A DNA stretch of 64,000 nt from Nitrospirota bacterium (lineage in GTDB: Bacteria > Nitrospirota_A > Leptospirillia > Leptospirillales > Leptospirillaceae), in NCBI GenBank assembly GCA_021838585.1, contig JAKCDE010000001.1, positions 124,001-188,000 on the forward strand, read 5' to 3'. Positions 53,769 through 62,482 of the stretch are shown here, piece by piece; positions within the stretch are counted from its first letter, which is position 1, and each line of letters starts with the position of its first letter. The notes under the pieces were generated by a model. The model was not told the origin of the DNA, did not search any database, and saw only the letters and a program-made list of their open reading frames with translations. Made by a program: the position numbers and the translations under genes.

Positions 53769-54794
53769 GTGACAGAATCCACGATCGAGGAAACAAAAAA
53801 GCAGCTGCGCATGCAGGCTCAGGGAGCCATGGCCCTCAACGTCGCCTTCATTGGCGTCGTCAACGGACTTTTCGAAGCCGTTTGCCGTCTGGGATCTCCG
53901 ACGGCCGACGAAATCGCGCAAAATCTGACACTGGATCGGGGTTATGTGATGCGATGGGCCGATGCGGCCTTCGCCTTCGGATTCCTTGACCGGGAGGGGG
54001 AGCGTTTCCGTCTCACCGAAAAGGGCGACCTGATGCGTCCCTCCCATCCCCAAACCCTCATGCCGGTGGCCGTTGGTTCCGTACTCTCGACGCACATGGC
54101 CGACCGGGCGGCCGAGCTCATGCACACAGGAGAGCGGCCTGGAGAAAAGGTTCTCGGGGAACGAAAGAACATCCTGCCCTGGTTCGGGGCCATGCTCGAA
54201 GCTAATTTTTCCGGCCTTTTCGAGCGGGAAATATGTCCCAACCTCTCCGTCTTCAAGGAAATCGACAGAAAAGGCGGGACGGTCGTCGATCTCGGATGCG
54301 GCAACGGATGGTACCTTCGCTCCCTTGCCAGACGATGTTCCGGCATACGGGGGATCGGACTCGACGGCTTCGAAGAAAATATCCGGCGTGCTACACAGCT
54401 TGCCCGAGAGCAGGGCCTCTCGGACCGGCTAGAGTTTCGGGTCGGCGACATCAAGACCTTCGCCCACGGGGGTCCCGTGGACATGATCGCCATGAATCGG
54501 GCCCTCCATCATGTCTGGGACGAAAAGGAGACAGTTTTCCGGATTCTGAGAGATCATCTGGCGAAAAACGGAGCAGTCGTCATCTGGGAGCCGGCCTGGC
54601 CAGAGAATCCCGTCGACCTCCGGGAACCCCGCAAGCGCCCGCTTGCCGTCCAGAATCTGGGGGAACACGTCCAGGGGAACCATCTTCTTCGTCCGGAGGA
54701 GATCGCCGAGGCCTTCCGGGAAGCCGGAATGACCCCGGAGATCCATCTTTTTTCCGAGGGAGCGGAAGCCGTCGTCGTGGGACGGATCGCCTAG
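53769..54794 (+). CDS. class I SAM-dependent methyltransferase
   Basis: A 341-residue protein starting at GTG 53769 (AAGGAG eight bases upstream). The first 100 residues look like a winged-helix dimerisation domain (SPTADEIAQNLTLDRGYVMRWADAAFAFGFL), as in O-methyltransferases. The methyltransferase domain begins at about 175 with VVDLGCGNGWYL, then GIGLDGFEENI and MNRALHHVWDEK. Substrate unknown. It has its own promoter at the end of polB and is followed nine bases later by the HEPN-like gene. Confidence 0.82.
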   Translation: MTESTIEETKKQLRMQAQGAMALNVAFIGVVNGLFEAVCRLGSPTADEIAQNLTLDRGYVMRWADAAFAFGFLDREGERFRLTEKGDLMRPSHPQTLMPVAVGSVLSTHMADRAAELMHTGERPGEKVLGERKNILPWFGAMLEANFSGLFEREICPNLSVFKEIDRKGGTVVDLGCGNGWYLRSLARRCSGIRGIGLDGFEENIRRATQLAREQGLSDRLEFRVGDIKTFAHGGPVDMIAMNRALHHVWDEKETVFRILRDHLAKNGAVVIWEPAWPENPVDLREPRKRPLAVQNLGEHVQGNHLLRPEEIAEAFREAGMTPEIHLFSEGAEAVVVGRIA

Positions 54795-54803
54795 GAGAGC
54801 GAC

Positions 54804-55280
54804 TTGAAGAAACCGGGAAATCTCGCTCGAAGAAATTTGTGGAATGCGGGAACACGTCTGAAGGCCGCCGAGCTTTTTTATGCTCGTGGCGAATGGAGCG
54901 ATGTCGTCCGTGAATGCACCGAGGCGCTGGACTTCACATTCAAGTCCCTCCTTCATGGCCTGGGACTCGAGGTTAACCGCTTTCAGATCCCAGGCGAGGT
55001 TTTTTCAAAGGAACGCCACCGCCTTTCTCCCGATCTGGCGGCGGACTGGGAACGGATCGACAGGATCGTCGGAGCGGGAGCCTCTTCCGGATCTGACCCC
55101 GCTTCTCCCTTTGGAAATGGAGATTTCATGACCTTTGGCGAACCCTCCTTTTCATCATCTCCCCAAGAGGCCCCATCGTCTGAATCGGCCCTTTCCGCCC
55201 TTTCGGACGCCCGGTACATGGTCGGGCTCGCCAAAGAGGTCTGCCGTCACCTCCATGGGATCAAGGGAACCGCTCCCTGA
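54804..55280 (+). CDS. HEPN-domain-like protein
   Basis: A 158-residue protein starting at TTG 54804 with AGGAG upstream. KAAELFYARGEWSDVVRECTEALDFTFKSLLHGLG resembles the HEPN fold, as does the last helix ARYMVGLAKEVCRHLHG. A Ser/Pro-rich linker separates the two. I do not see a clear RX4-6H nuclease motif, so ribonuclease activity is doubtful. No nucleotidyltransferase partner lies beside it. Co-transcribed with the methyltransferase. Confidence 0.65.
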   Translation: MKKPGNLARRNLWNAGTRLKAAELFYARGEWSDVVRECTEALDFTFKSLLHGLGLEVNRFQIPGEVFSKERHRLSPDLAADWERIDRIVGAGASSGSDPASPFGNGDFMTFGEPSFSSSPQEAPSSESALSALSDARYMVGLAKEVCRHLHGIKGTAP

Positions 55281-55287
55281 CACACCC

Positions 55288-56082
55288 CTATCCGGCTTCC
55301 GGCTTTCTCCCTTCAATCATGGCAGAGACCACACATTCGGAGATATCCGTTCCGGGAGCCCACGTCGAAATGAAGCTCCGGCTCTCCTCTTTGAGTGTGA
55401 TGCGGACATCTTTGAATCCGAGCGTCCGGAGAATCATTTCCAGTCGCTCGACCGTTTCGGCACCCGCCATGCATCCGGTATAGAGCTCCGGGTTGTGACG
55501 AATGTCTTCGGGAAGCTCGAACCGGGCCACCACATCGGAAATCGCAATTCTTCCGCCAGCCTTCAAGACCCGGAAAACTTCGGCAAAAACACGGGGCTTG
55601 TCCGGAGACAGGTTGAGAACGCAGTTCGAAATAACGACGTCGACCAAATCGTCAGCGGCAGGAAGATTCTCGATTTCACCCAGGCGAAACTCCACGTTGT
55701 CCATAGAGGCCTTTCGGGCATTTTCCCGGGCCTTTGCCACCATCTCGGGGGTCATGTCCACCCCAATGACGTGGCCTCCCTTTCCGACTTTCCTGGCCGC
55801 AAGAAAGGCGTCGAACCCGGCCCCCGATCCAAGATCCAGGACAGTCATTCCCTCCCGGATTCCAGCATAAAAAAGAGGTGTCCCGCACCCCAAGCCCAGA
55901 TCCGCCCCTTCGGGAACCGCCTCCGCCTCCTCCCGCGTATATCCGAGTTTGAGGGACTCCGAATCCTTTGCCTCTCCGCAGGAGCCTGGAGCGCAACATC
56001 CTCCTCCTTTTTTTACAATCCCGGCATAGCGTTCCCGGACAAGCTCGTGAATCTCGGTCACATACCCAGAATCGGCTTCCAT
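55288..56082 (-). CDS. arsM: arsenite methyltransferase
   Basis: Methylates As(III) with SAM, an arsenic detoxification step. The 264-residue protein has VLDLGSGAGFDAFLA (81-95), GVDMTPEMV and the three conserved arsenite-binding cysteines: Cys66 (GLGCGTPL), Cys154 (ISNCVLNLSPDK) and Cys204 (YTGCMAGA). An extra CC...C cluster near 29-35 is also usual. ATG 56082 has GGAGGAGG upstream. It stands alone, with no arsR, arsB or arsC here, but has an operator-like dyad in its promoter. Confidence 0.93.
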   Translation of the reverse strand: MEADSGYVTEIHELVRERYAGIVKKGGGCCAPGSCGEAKDSESLKLGYTREEAEAVPEGADLGLGCGTPLFYAGIREGMTVLDLGSGAGFDAFLAARKVGKGGHVIGVDMTPEMVAKARENARKASMDNVEFRLGEIENLPAADDLVDVVISNCVLNLSPDKPRVFAEVFRVLKAGGRIAISDVVARFELPEDIRHNPELYTGCMAGAETVERLEMILRTLGFKDVRITLKEESRSFISTWAPGTDISECVVSAMIEGRKPEAG

Positions 56083-56126
56083 ATTGTCCTCCTCCCCAAT
56101 CGTGAGGGTCCATCCGAATCATTTTA

Positions 56127-56156
56127 ATATTACAACTATAATTGTATTTTATCTAA
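56127..56156 (-). promoter_or_regulatory. arsM promoter with inverted repeat
   Basis: Minus strand TTAGAT (56156-56151), 18-base spacer and TAATAT (56132-56127). The spacer holds an inverted repeat TACAA-N6-TTGTA (56131-56146) that touches the -10. A site inside the spacer is how many metal-responsive repressors act. The stretch is markedly AT-rich compared with its surroundings. Confidence 0.5.
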
Positions 56157-56210
56157 TCTTTTTATCGATCAGCTCCGCCAAAGACCCACGCTCAAGACGA
56201 TGGCTCTTGT

Positions 56211-57449
56211 TTAGCTCTCAACCTCGCTTCGGAGGACGGCCCTGTCCCCGCCGGCAACCTTCGCTTGAGAGAGGGACTCTTCCGCCTTTCTGACGAGACT
56301 TGTCCAGTCGTCTTCGTCTCCCTTTAATCCCCCTCCGCCGCTCACCCGAACCGCTCTCCCCCCTGATTCCTCAAAACGAATTCCTGCCACTTTTTCCCGG
56401 ATTTTTTCCATAAATTCTTTGAGTTCTTGTTCTGTCAGTCCGTAAGACAGCACGATAAACTCGTCGTCTCCCCAACGTCCGACGATGTCGCCGGGATGAA
56501 CTTCCTCCCGGATGATTCCGGCGACCTGACGGAGAATCTCGTCGCCGCCCGCCATTCCGGCGCTTTCATTTGTCATTCGAAGATGGTCGATATCGAACAG
56601 AGCAACCGCCAGCGCTTTTTCGCACCACCCATCCCCCTCCCATTCCCGCTTGAGGATCGTTGCGAAGGCCTGACGGGTAAGAAGACCCGTCAGGGAATCC
56701 TTGTGGGCCCCCCTCATGCTCTCTTTCAGGATCCGAAGCTCGCGAATGGAAAACAGGGCGGGCAGAGAGGACGACTCCGGAGCCTTTTCCTGGAGGGTTT
56801 CAAGATATCGGGTGACATCCTCGATCGGACTCCCCACCTGCAACACGACATTGCGCCACCCCAAGGCCATGAACAGGAGGCCCAGAACGGTTGTCAGCCA
56901 ATAGAGCACCGTATCCCAATGCTCGAGTCGGGACTGCCAGCGTTCCACCCGAAGAAGATGCCGGGAGACCTCCTGGCGGGTCGAGGCAAGAAACTCCCCG
57001 AAGGCCGCAAATCTGACAGAGGATTGCCCGAGACAGAGACGAATGGGCAAGACCCCACTCGGACACCGGGAGAAGAAATCCGAGGCCTCCCGCCAGCTCT
57101 GGGTCAACCCCCCTGCCTCCCGGCTTCCGCTTTGGGAAAGATCGCGAAGGAGGAAGGTGATGACCCGGATCTGGGGGAAAAGTCTGCGGGAGGAAACGGC
57201 CGTCAGGTGGGTGGAATCCTCTGTCACAGAGGTGAGACGGTCCCTGAAAACAGCAAGTCCCGCCTCGATTCCCAGAAGCTGGCTCCGGATCTCCGCCAGC
57301 CTTTCGATCTTTGTGACGAGGGCATTTTTCTGACGGCCGATGTAGGTATGAAGTCCCAGTCCCAGGATGTGAAAAGTGATGGTTCCGGCAAAGGTCATGG
57401 CAACGAAGAGCCGGAACGGGACCTCGATCGGAAAACGCGGCTTTGTCAC
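56211..57449 (-). CDS. membrane diguanylate cyclase (GGDEF family)
   Basis: A 412-residue protein: transmembrane segment about 12-35, a periplasmic helical sensor region (about 36-178), a second transmembrane segment about 181-198, then a GGDEF domain (about 250-410; DSLTGLLTRQAF, DIDHLRMTNE, AGGDEI). The signature itself is GDDEF (327-331) in place of GGDEF. The RxxD inhibitory site upstream is not present. The change in the second Gly may lower or abolish cyclase activity, though metal and catalytic residues remain. Likely signals through cyclic di-GMP; the ligand is unknown. Confidence 0.85.
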   Translation of the reverse strand: MTKPRFPIEVPFRLFVAMTFAGTITFHILGLGLHTYIGRQKNALVTKIERLAEIRSQLLGIEAGLAVFRDRLTSVTEDSTHLTAVSSRRLFPQIRVITFLLRDLSQSGSREAGGLTQSWREASDFFSRCPSGVLPIRLCLGQSSVRFAAFGEFLASTRQEVSRHLLRVERWQSRLEHWDTVLYWLTTVLGLLFMALGWRNVVLQVGSPIEDVTRYLETLQEKAPESSSLPALFSIRELRILKESMRGAHKDSLTGLLTRQAFATILKREWEGDGWCEKALAVALFDIDHLRMTNESAGMAGGDEILRQVAGIIREEVHPGDIVGRWGDDEFIVLSYGLTEQELKEFMEKIREKVAGIRFEESGGRAVRVSGGGGLKGDEDDWTSLVRKAEESLSQAKVAGGDRAVLRSEVES

Positions 57450-57615
57450 AGTCTGAGGATCCTCGTCGGCGGGGTTGGGGGCAAAAATCTTTTTTTCAGA
57501 TCCAAAATCGGATCAAGGGTACATGATTCGACCGGATGTCGCCATCGGGAGAGATCCGTCATTCCTTTCTCCCGTCTTCATGGATTTGACCTCAATCCCT
57601 TCTTGGATTAATTTA

Positions 57616-57643
57616 TTGATTAATCAACAATTGATTCTAGTAT
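57616..57643 (+). promoter_or_regulatory. emrA promoter overlapping a palindrome
   Basis: TTGATT (57616-57621), 16-base spacer and TAGTAT (57638-57643). The -35 is half of a perfect 12-base palindrome TTGATTAATCAA (57616-57627), and another TTGATT follows at 57631. A MarR- or TetR-type repressor site is plausible. No regulator gene is adjacent. Confidence 0.55.
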
Positions 57644-57684
57644 GAATTTTCAGGATCCGCCATCTCTCATTGAGGATATCCCTT

Positions 57685-58623
57685 ATGAATGTCAGGCTCA
57701 TCGCAGGGGGAACCGCCGGCATCGTTCTTCTGAGCGCCGCCTCTTTCGCTTTCCGCCACTATGAAAAAACGCATGTCAGTACCGACGACGCCCAGATCGC
57801 GGGCCATCTCCATCCGGTGACCACCCGCATTCCCGGTTCGGTCGCCCGCATCCTCGTCCATGACAACCAGGTCGTCCATGCCGGTGATCCACTCTTTTCC
57901 CTCGATGACCGCGTTCTTGTCAGTACGAAAGAGAAGGACAAAGCCGCACTCTCGCGCGACGAGTCCCGTCGGGAGGTCAACCTGGCCAACATCGAGAAGG
58001 ACCAGACCCGGATTCTTCTCACCCGTAGGGAAAGCGAACGGACTGTCCGACTCTCGAAGAAGGCCTTTGCCACGGCCTCCCGGCTTGACCGGGACCGTGC
58101 GGCCTACCAGGAAGCACTGGCCACACTGAAGGCCGACACCGCCCAACAGAAGGTCCTTGCGGCCAGCGTCCGAAAAGATGAAGCCACGGTGGCGATCGAT
58201 CGTCTAAACCTCCGCTATGCGACCATCAGGGCTCCCGTCGACGGACTGGTGACCGGCAAAACGGTCGAAAAAGGGCAATACCTCGCCCCCGGACAGGTGG
58301 TCGGATACATCGTCCCGTTTCGGATGTGGGTGATCGCCAACTACAAAGAGACCGACCTCCACGACATCCATCCGGGCGATCCGGTTCGGATCACGGTGGA
58401 CGCCATCCCCGGAAAGACCTTTCATGGTCGGGTAGACAGCATTCAGCAGTCGACGGGCGCCGTGCTTTCCCTTCTCCCCCCGGAAAATGCGACCGGAAAC
58501 TACACGAAGGTCGTTCAAAGGGTCCCGGTCAAGATTGTTCTCGATCCCGCAAGCGACCCTGACCATAAGCTGCGCCTCGGCATGTCCGTCGTCCCGGTCG
58601 TTCTCCCGGGAAACGCTCGCTGA
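57685..58623 (+). CDS. emrA: efflux membrane fusion protein, EmrA/HlyD family
   Basis: Periplasmic adaptor of a drug efflux pump. From ATG 57685 (GAGG upstream) it has 312 residues. A single N-terminal membrane anchor (about 5-22) leads to a lipoyl half (STDDAQIAGHLHPVTTRIPGSVARILV), a coiled-coil hairpin (about 80-160) and the second half (IRAPVDGLVTGKTVEKGQYLAPGQ). Its stop overlaps the emrB start. No outer membrane channel gene is present in the window. Confidence 0.9.
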   Translation: MNVRLIAGGTAGIVLLSAASFAFRHYEKTHVSTDDAQIAGHLHPVTTRIPGSVARILVHDNQVVHAGDPLFSLDDRVLVSTKEKDKAALSRDESRREVNLANIEKDQTRILLTRRESERTVRLSKKAFATASRLDRDRAAYQEALATLKADTAQQKVLAASVRKDEATVAIDRLNLRYATIRAPVDGLVTGKTVEKGQYLAPGQVVGYIVPFRMWVIANYKETDLHDIHPGDPVRITVDAIPGKTFHGRVDSIQQSTGAVLSLLPPENATGNYTKVVQRVPVKIVLDPASDPDHKLRLGMSVVPVVLPGNAR

Positions 58624-60191
58624 TGGAGCCCGCTCTCGGGAATGAACCCGGAGACACCCATCTTCCGGTCGCAAACCCCGCCATGGTCGTCACGGCCGCG
58701 GTAGGGGCCACCGTTCTCGAGACCCTGGACTCGACCGTCGTCAATGTCGGACTTCCCAACATGATGGGCGGGCTCGATACAACCCTCGACGGAATCGCGT
58801 GGGTCATCACCGCCTACACCGTCGGGAATGTCCTCATGATTCCCATGACCCGATTCGTGTCGGACAGGATCGGCCGGCGCCGCTACTTCACGGCTTCGAT
58901 CCTTTTGTTCACGCTATTCTCGGTTCTGTGCGGACTCTCCCGGGAACTTCTGCCGCTCGTCCTCTTTCGCCTCCTTCAGGGAATGGCGGGGGCCGCTTTT
59001 TTCGCCACAAGCCAGACCCTCATCATTGATGCCTTTCCTCCGGAAAAGATCGCCCTGGCCAACGCCATCTTCGGCGTCGGCATCAGCATGGGACCAGCCC
59101 TTGGTCCGGTGGTGGGAGGCTATCTCGTCTACCACGAATCCTGGCCCTGGATTTTTTTCATCAATCTCCCCATCGGACTTTTCCTGACCTATCTGGCTTT
59201 CCGCTATGTCCCCGACTCCCATCACACGATCGACGACGAAAAGGTGGACATCCCCGGCATCGCCCTTCTTCTCCTCTCCATTCCGGCCATCCAGTTCGCC
59301 CTTGAAAACGGCCAGCGTTACGACTGGTTTGCCTCTCCGGCGATCCGTTTCGCCGCCATCGCCGGAGCCCTTTTTCTTCTTCTCTTCGTGATCCGGGAAC
59401 TCACCGCCTCCGCCCCCCTGCTCGATCTCAAGGTCCTCAAGAACCGATCCCTGTGGGCGGGATCGCTCGGATACGCCCTTCTGGGCTCCGTCTACTTCGG
59501 AACCCTTTTCACCATCCCCCTCATGGGGGAGAACCTCTTTTCGTGGAACCCCCTGGAAACGGGCTTTGTCCTTCTCCAGAGCATCGTGTCATTCTCCATC
59601 GCCTCCATGGTGGCGGGAGGCATCATGGGGCGCGTCCCGGTCTGGGCGATCATGGTCCCGGGGGTCGTCGTGATCGAGATCGCCCTCTGGGGGTATGGCC
59701 ATCTGAGCCCCATGTCCAGCCCTGCCTCCTTTCTCTGGCCGAACATCTTCCGGGGAATAGGGCTGGCCTTTCTCTTCCCTCCGCTCATGACCATGGCTCT
59801 CTCCACCCTTCCCCGCCGCATGCTGTCGACGGGGGCGGCGGTCTCGAGCATGATCGGCCAACTCGGTGGATCGATCGGAATCGCCCTTCTCGCGACCCTT
59901 CTCCAGCGCTCCCAACAGGTCCACCAGGCCTACCTGACCACGGCCGACCTCACCGCCAACCGGATCCAGACGGTCGCAACCCAGGGAGCGATCCTGTCCC
60001 ACCTCAACAGTCTGGGGCTTTCTCCGGCGGCGGCAGACAGGGTGGCCGCGGCCCTGATCGAGAGCCAGGTTCAAAAACAGGCTCTGTTTTTGAGTTTCGG
60101 AGACGTCTACGCCGCCGTCGGCGTCGTCGCACTGATTCTCCTGATCCCGATCGCCCTTTTCGAACAGGGGAAGAAGCCTTCACCTTCCTGA
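58623..60191 (+). CDS. emrB: MFS multidrug transporter, EmrB/QacA (DHA2) family
   Basis: Proton-driven exporter of the 14-helix DHA2 family, 522 residues. Motifs include LDSTVVNVGLP in the first helix, RFVSDRIGRRRYF (motif A, loop 2-3), and GPALGPVVGGYLVYHESWPWIFFINLPIG (motif C region). The C-terminal end is short and basic. It forms a translationally coupled pair with emrA (TGATG). Confidence 0.92.
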   Translation: MEPALGNEPGDTHLPVANPAMVVTAAVGATVLETLDSTVVNVGLPNMMGGLDTTLDGIAWVITAYTVGNVLMIPMTRFVSDRIGRRRYFTASILLFTLFSVLCGLSRELLPLVLFRLLQGMAGAAFFATSQTLIIDAFPPEKIALANAIFGVGISMGPALGPVVGGYLVYHESWPWIFFINLPIGLFLTYLAFRYVPDSHHTIDDEKVDIPGIALLLLSIPAIQFALENGQRYDWFASPAIRFAAIAGALFLLLFVIRELTASAPLLDLKVLKNRSLWAGSLGYALLGSVYFGTLFTIPLMGENLFSWNPLETGFVLLQSIVSFSIASMVAGGIMGRVPVWAIMVPGVVVIEIALWGYGHLSPMSSPASFLWPNIFRGIGLAFLFPPLMTMALSTLPRRMLSTGAAVSSMIGQLGGSIGIALLATLLQRSQQVHQAYLTTADLTANRIQTVATQGAILSHLNSLGLSPAAADRVAAALIESQVQKQALFLSFGDVYAAVGVVALILLIPIALFEQGKKPSPS

Positions 60192-60287
60192 TCCCGCTCC
60201 CGGAGGGATGCGGGATGACGAGCGGGTCTCCCCCCTGTTAAACTCTTGGTGGAGCCAACGTCACCCCTTAAGAAACGAGGCCTTTCC

Positions 60288-60743
60288 GTGAATCCCTACG
60301 TCATTTCCATGTCCGTTCTGATCTATCTCGCCCTCACCGGATATCTGACCGCCCTTTTCATACGGACCCGCCATGGCGCGGCAACCGGACGCTTTCTTGG
60401 AAGCTTCTTTTCGGGTCCCCACACCTCGGATTTCATCCGGATCCGACGGGGCCATATTTTTGCGGCACTCTTTGGCTTCACCTGCGACGTCACCGGAACC
60501 GCCATCATGGAGTACGAACGCATCCAGGGACGGATTCGCTTTCATCCGGTTCCCCCGGCCCTCGACTGGTTTCACCTGATTACCGCCCAGGGAGCCCTCT
60601 GGCTCTTTGTGGTTCTCATGGTGCTTGGATTTTTGCGGAAGAAGGGCGTCGCCCTCGGGCGCTATCATTCCCGGCTGGGCCCCGTCTTTTTGATCGTCTG
60701 GCTGTCGAGCTCCATTTCCGGCTGGTTTTACCGGGTCTTCTGA
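60288..60743 (+). CDS. hypothetical four-helix membrane protein
   Basis: A 151-residue integral membrane protein with about four hydrophobic segments and several histidines (RRGHIFAALFGFTCDVTGT, WFHLITAQGALWLFVVLMVLGFL, GRYHSRLGPVFLIVWL). The His pattern near membrane edges is reminiscent of DUF420 or cytochrome-b561-like proteins, but I cannot assign it. The start GTG 60288 (ACGAGG upstream) is preferred over a TTG at 60246. Between emrB and mtnD, 21 bases before the latter, possibly co-transcribed with the methionine-salvage genes. Confidence 0.65.
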   Translation: MNPYVISMSVLIYLALTGYLTALFIRTRHGAATGRFLGSFFSGPHTSDFIRIRRGHIFAALFGFTCDVTGTAIMEYERIQGRIRFHPVPPALDWFHLITAQGALWLFVVLMVLGFLRKKGVALGRYHSRLGPVFLIVWLSSSISGWFYRVF

Positions 60744-60764
60744 CCCCAAACAATCAGGAGTACC

Positions 60765-61322
60765 ATGGCTTTTCTTTCCTTTCCGGACGGGAGACGGATT
60801 TCCGATCCCTCTGAAATCCGGACCATCCTCGATCCGGTCGGTGTCCGTCTAGAACGCTGGCCCATCCCGGCAGACAAGGAACTCATTGCGCTTCTCGCCC
60901 TGGAACGGCCCGTTCCGGAGGAGTCCGAACGCCTTCTGGCCTTTCTCGAACCCCGATTCGAACAACTCCGGACGACACTGGGGTATCAGTCCCGGGACCT
61001 CGTCTCCCTCTCCCCGTCCCTGCCGGGACTCGAGGCGCTTCTCGAACGCTTTCTCTCCTGTCATACCCACGATGACGACGAGATCCGTTATGTCATCGAA
61101 GGGGAGGGGATCTTTGGCTTTGTCCTTCCGGACGACTCCCAGGTCGAGCTCACCGTTCTGGCCGGAGACTATATCAATGTTCCCCGCGGGGCCGAGCACT
61201 GGTTCCGGTTGACCCCCTCCCGACGGATCAAGGCCGTCCGCTACTTTACCTCCCGGGAGGGATGGGTCCCCCTTTATACCGGACGACCTGTCCTTTCCTT
61301 TCGGCAAGGAACCCGAATATGA
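60765..61322 (+). CDS. mtnD: acireductone dioxygenase
   Basis: Metal-dependent cupin of the methionine salvage pathway; converts acireductone to the ketoacid precursor of methionine (iron form) or to an off-pathway product (nickel form). The 185-residue protein has metal ligands His100, His102 and Glu106 (CHTHDDDEIRYV) and His145 (PRGAEHWFRL). It overlaps the RLP gene by four bases (ATGA). First of a tightly packed four-gene operon. Confidence 0.94.
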   Translation: MAFLSFPDGRRISDPSEIRTILDPVGVRLERWPIPADKELIALLALERPVPEESERLLAFLEPRFEQLRTTLGYQSRDLVSLSPSLPGLEALLERFLSCHTHDDDEIRYVIEGEGIFGFVLPDDSQVELTVLAGDYINVPRGAEHWFRLTPSRRIKAVRYFTSREGWVPLYTGRPVLSFRQGTRI

Positions 61323-62482
61323 CCCAGGAGATGATCCGGGTCCTGTACGACTTTCCCCCCGGAGTGGACCCCGAAAAACAGGGGCGAATGCTGGCCATCG
61401 GCCAGACGGTCGGATCCTTCCGGCCGGACCAGGCCGTCCGGTTCGAGTCCTGGACGGGGGTCCTGGAAGAGGCCTTTGTCGCCCCCGACGGACGCGGACG
61501 CGCAAAGGTCGCCTATCCGGCCTCCAACGTCTCCGGGGACATCGGCTCTCTTCTGGTCATGATTCTGGGAAAATACTCCCTGGCCGGGCCGGTCCGAATT
61601 CTGTCGCTGGACCTTCCGGCGGAATACGGGACCCGGGGACGCTTCGGCCTATCCGGAATCCGGGACCTGACGGGCGTCCGGAACCGCCCCCTCTTCATGG
61701 GCATCTTCAAGCCCGCCCTGGGTCTGGCTCCGGAGGACTTTGCCGAAATCTTGAGAGAGGTCGGAATGGCAGGGCTCGACCTCATCAAGGACGACGAAAT
61801 CCTTCCGGACACCCCCTCCTCCACGGCCCTCTCCCGCGTCAGGGCCTGCCGGCCGGTTATGGACGAGATCAGGCGCGCGACTGGCCGGGAGATGCTCTAC
61901 GCCGTGACCCTCTCCGGGAGTGCCTCCCGGATGCTCGATCAGGCCCGGCGTCTCCGGGAGGCAGGAGCCAACGCCTACCTCGTTTCCCCCATCGCCTGCG
62001 GCTTTTCCGTCATGGAATCCCTGGCCTCCGACCCCGACACCCGCCTTCCCGTCTTCGCCCACCCGGCCATGGCCGGAGCACTGGGAGGCTCCCCCGATTA
62101 CGGAATCGACTACCGGGTCCTTCTGGGGACCCTGATGGCCCATGGCGGGGCGGATGCCGTCCTTTACCCCACGGCGGCCGGAAGTCTTCCCATCGATCCC
62201 GTCGTCGAACGGGAACTCCGAAGCCTCCTCGTCGAATCGGGCCTCGCTCCCGTTCCGTCGGCGGGAATCCACCCGGGGGCGCTTCCCCGATTTTTCTCCC
62301 AGGACGACCCCCGTGTCATCCTGAATGCCGGAACTGGCCTCATGGATCATCCCCAGGGACCAGCCGCCGGGGTCCGGGCCTTCCATGAAGCCCTCGACCG
62401 TCTCAAGACCGGAGCATCGCTTGCACTGGACAGCCTGCCCGAAGGCCCCCTCCGACAGGCCATTCTCAAGTGGGGCGCATGA
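61319..62482 (+). CDS. mtnW: RuBisCO-like protein, probable diketo-methylthiopentyl-1-phosphate enolase
   Basis: Form IV RuBisCO-like protein, 387 residues from ATG 61319. Lys131 in GIFKPALGL and the magnesium-binding Lys157-Asp158-Asp159-Glu160 (GLDLIKDDE) are kept. Several residues needed for CO2 fixation are not in the usual setting, so it is not a true RuBisCO. The neighbours mtnD, mtnX and mtnB are the B. subtilis-type salvage set, in which the RLP (MtnW) tautomerises diketo-methylthiopentyl-1-phosphate for MtnX. Function therefore well supported by context. Confidence 0.88.
   Translation: MTQEMIRVLYDFPPGVDPEKQGRMLAIGQTVGSFRPDQAVRFESWTGVLEEAFVAPDGRGRAKVAYPASNVSGDIGSLLVMILGKYSLAGPVRILSLDLPAEYGTRGRFGLSGIRDLTGVRNRPLFMGIFKPALGLAPEDFAEILREVGMAGLDLIKDDEILPDTPSSTALSRVRACRPVMDEIRRATGREMLYAVTLSGSASRMLDQARRLREAGANAYLVSPIACGFSVMESLASDPDTRLPVFAHPAMAGALGGSPDYGIDYRVLLGTLMAHGGADAVLYPTAAGSLPIDPVVERELRSLLVESGLAPVPSAGIHPGALPRFFSQDDPRVILNAGTGLMDHPQGPAAGVRAFHEALDRLKTGASLALDSLPEGPLRQAILKWGA

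Noticed and set aside
51497..53812. 771-codon open frame on the minus strand opposite polB
   Set aside because: It mirrors polB completely, has no start context or family resemblance, and long antisense frames are expected in GC-rich codon usage. The plus strand shows all polymerase motifs.
60194..60216. ATCCCGC/GCGGGAT inverted repeat after emrB as terminator
   Set aside because: Loop of about 12 bases and no T tract on either strand; insufficient for an intrinsic terminator.
61319..62482. True RuBisCO large subunit
   Set aside because: Divergent form IV sequence, no small subunit or phosphoribulokinase, and embedded in methionine-salvage genes.
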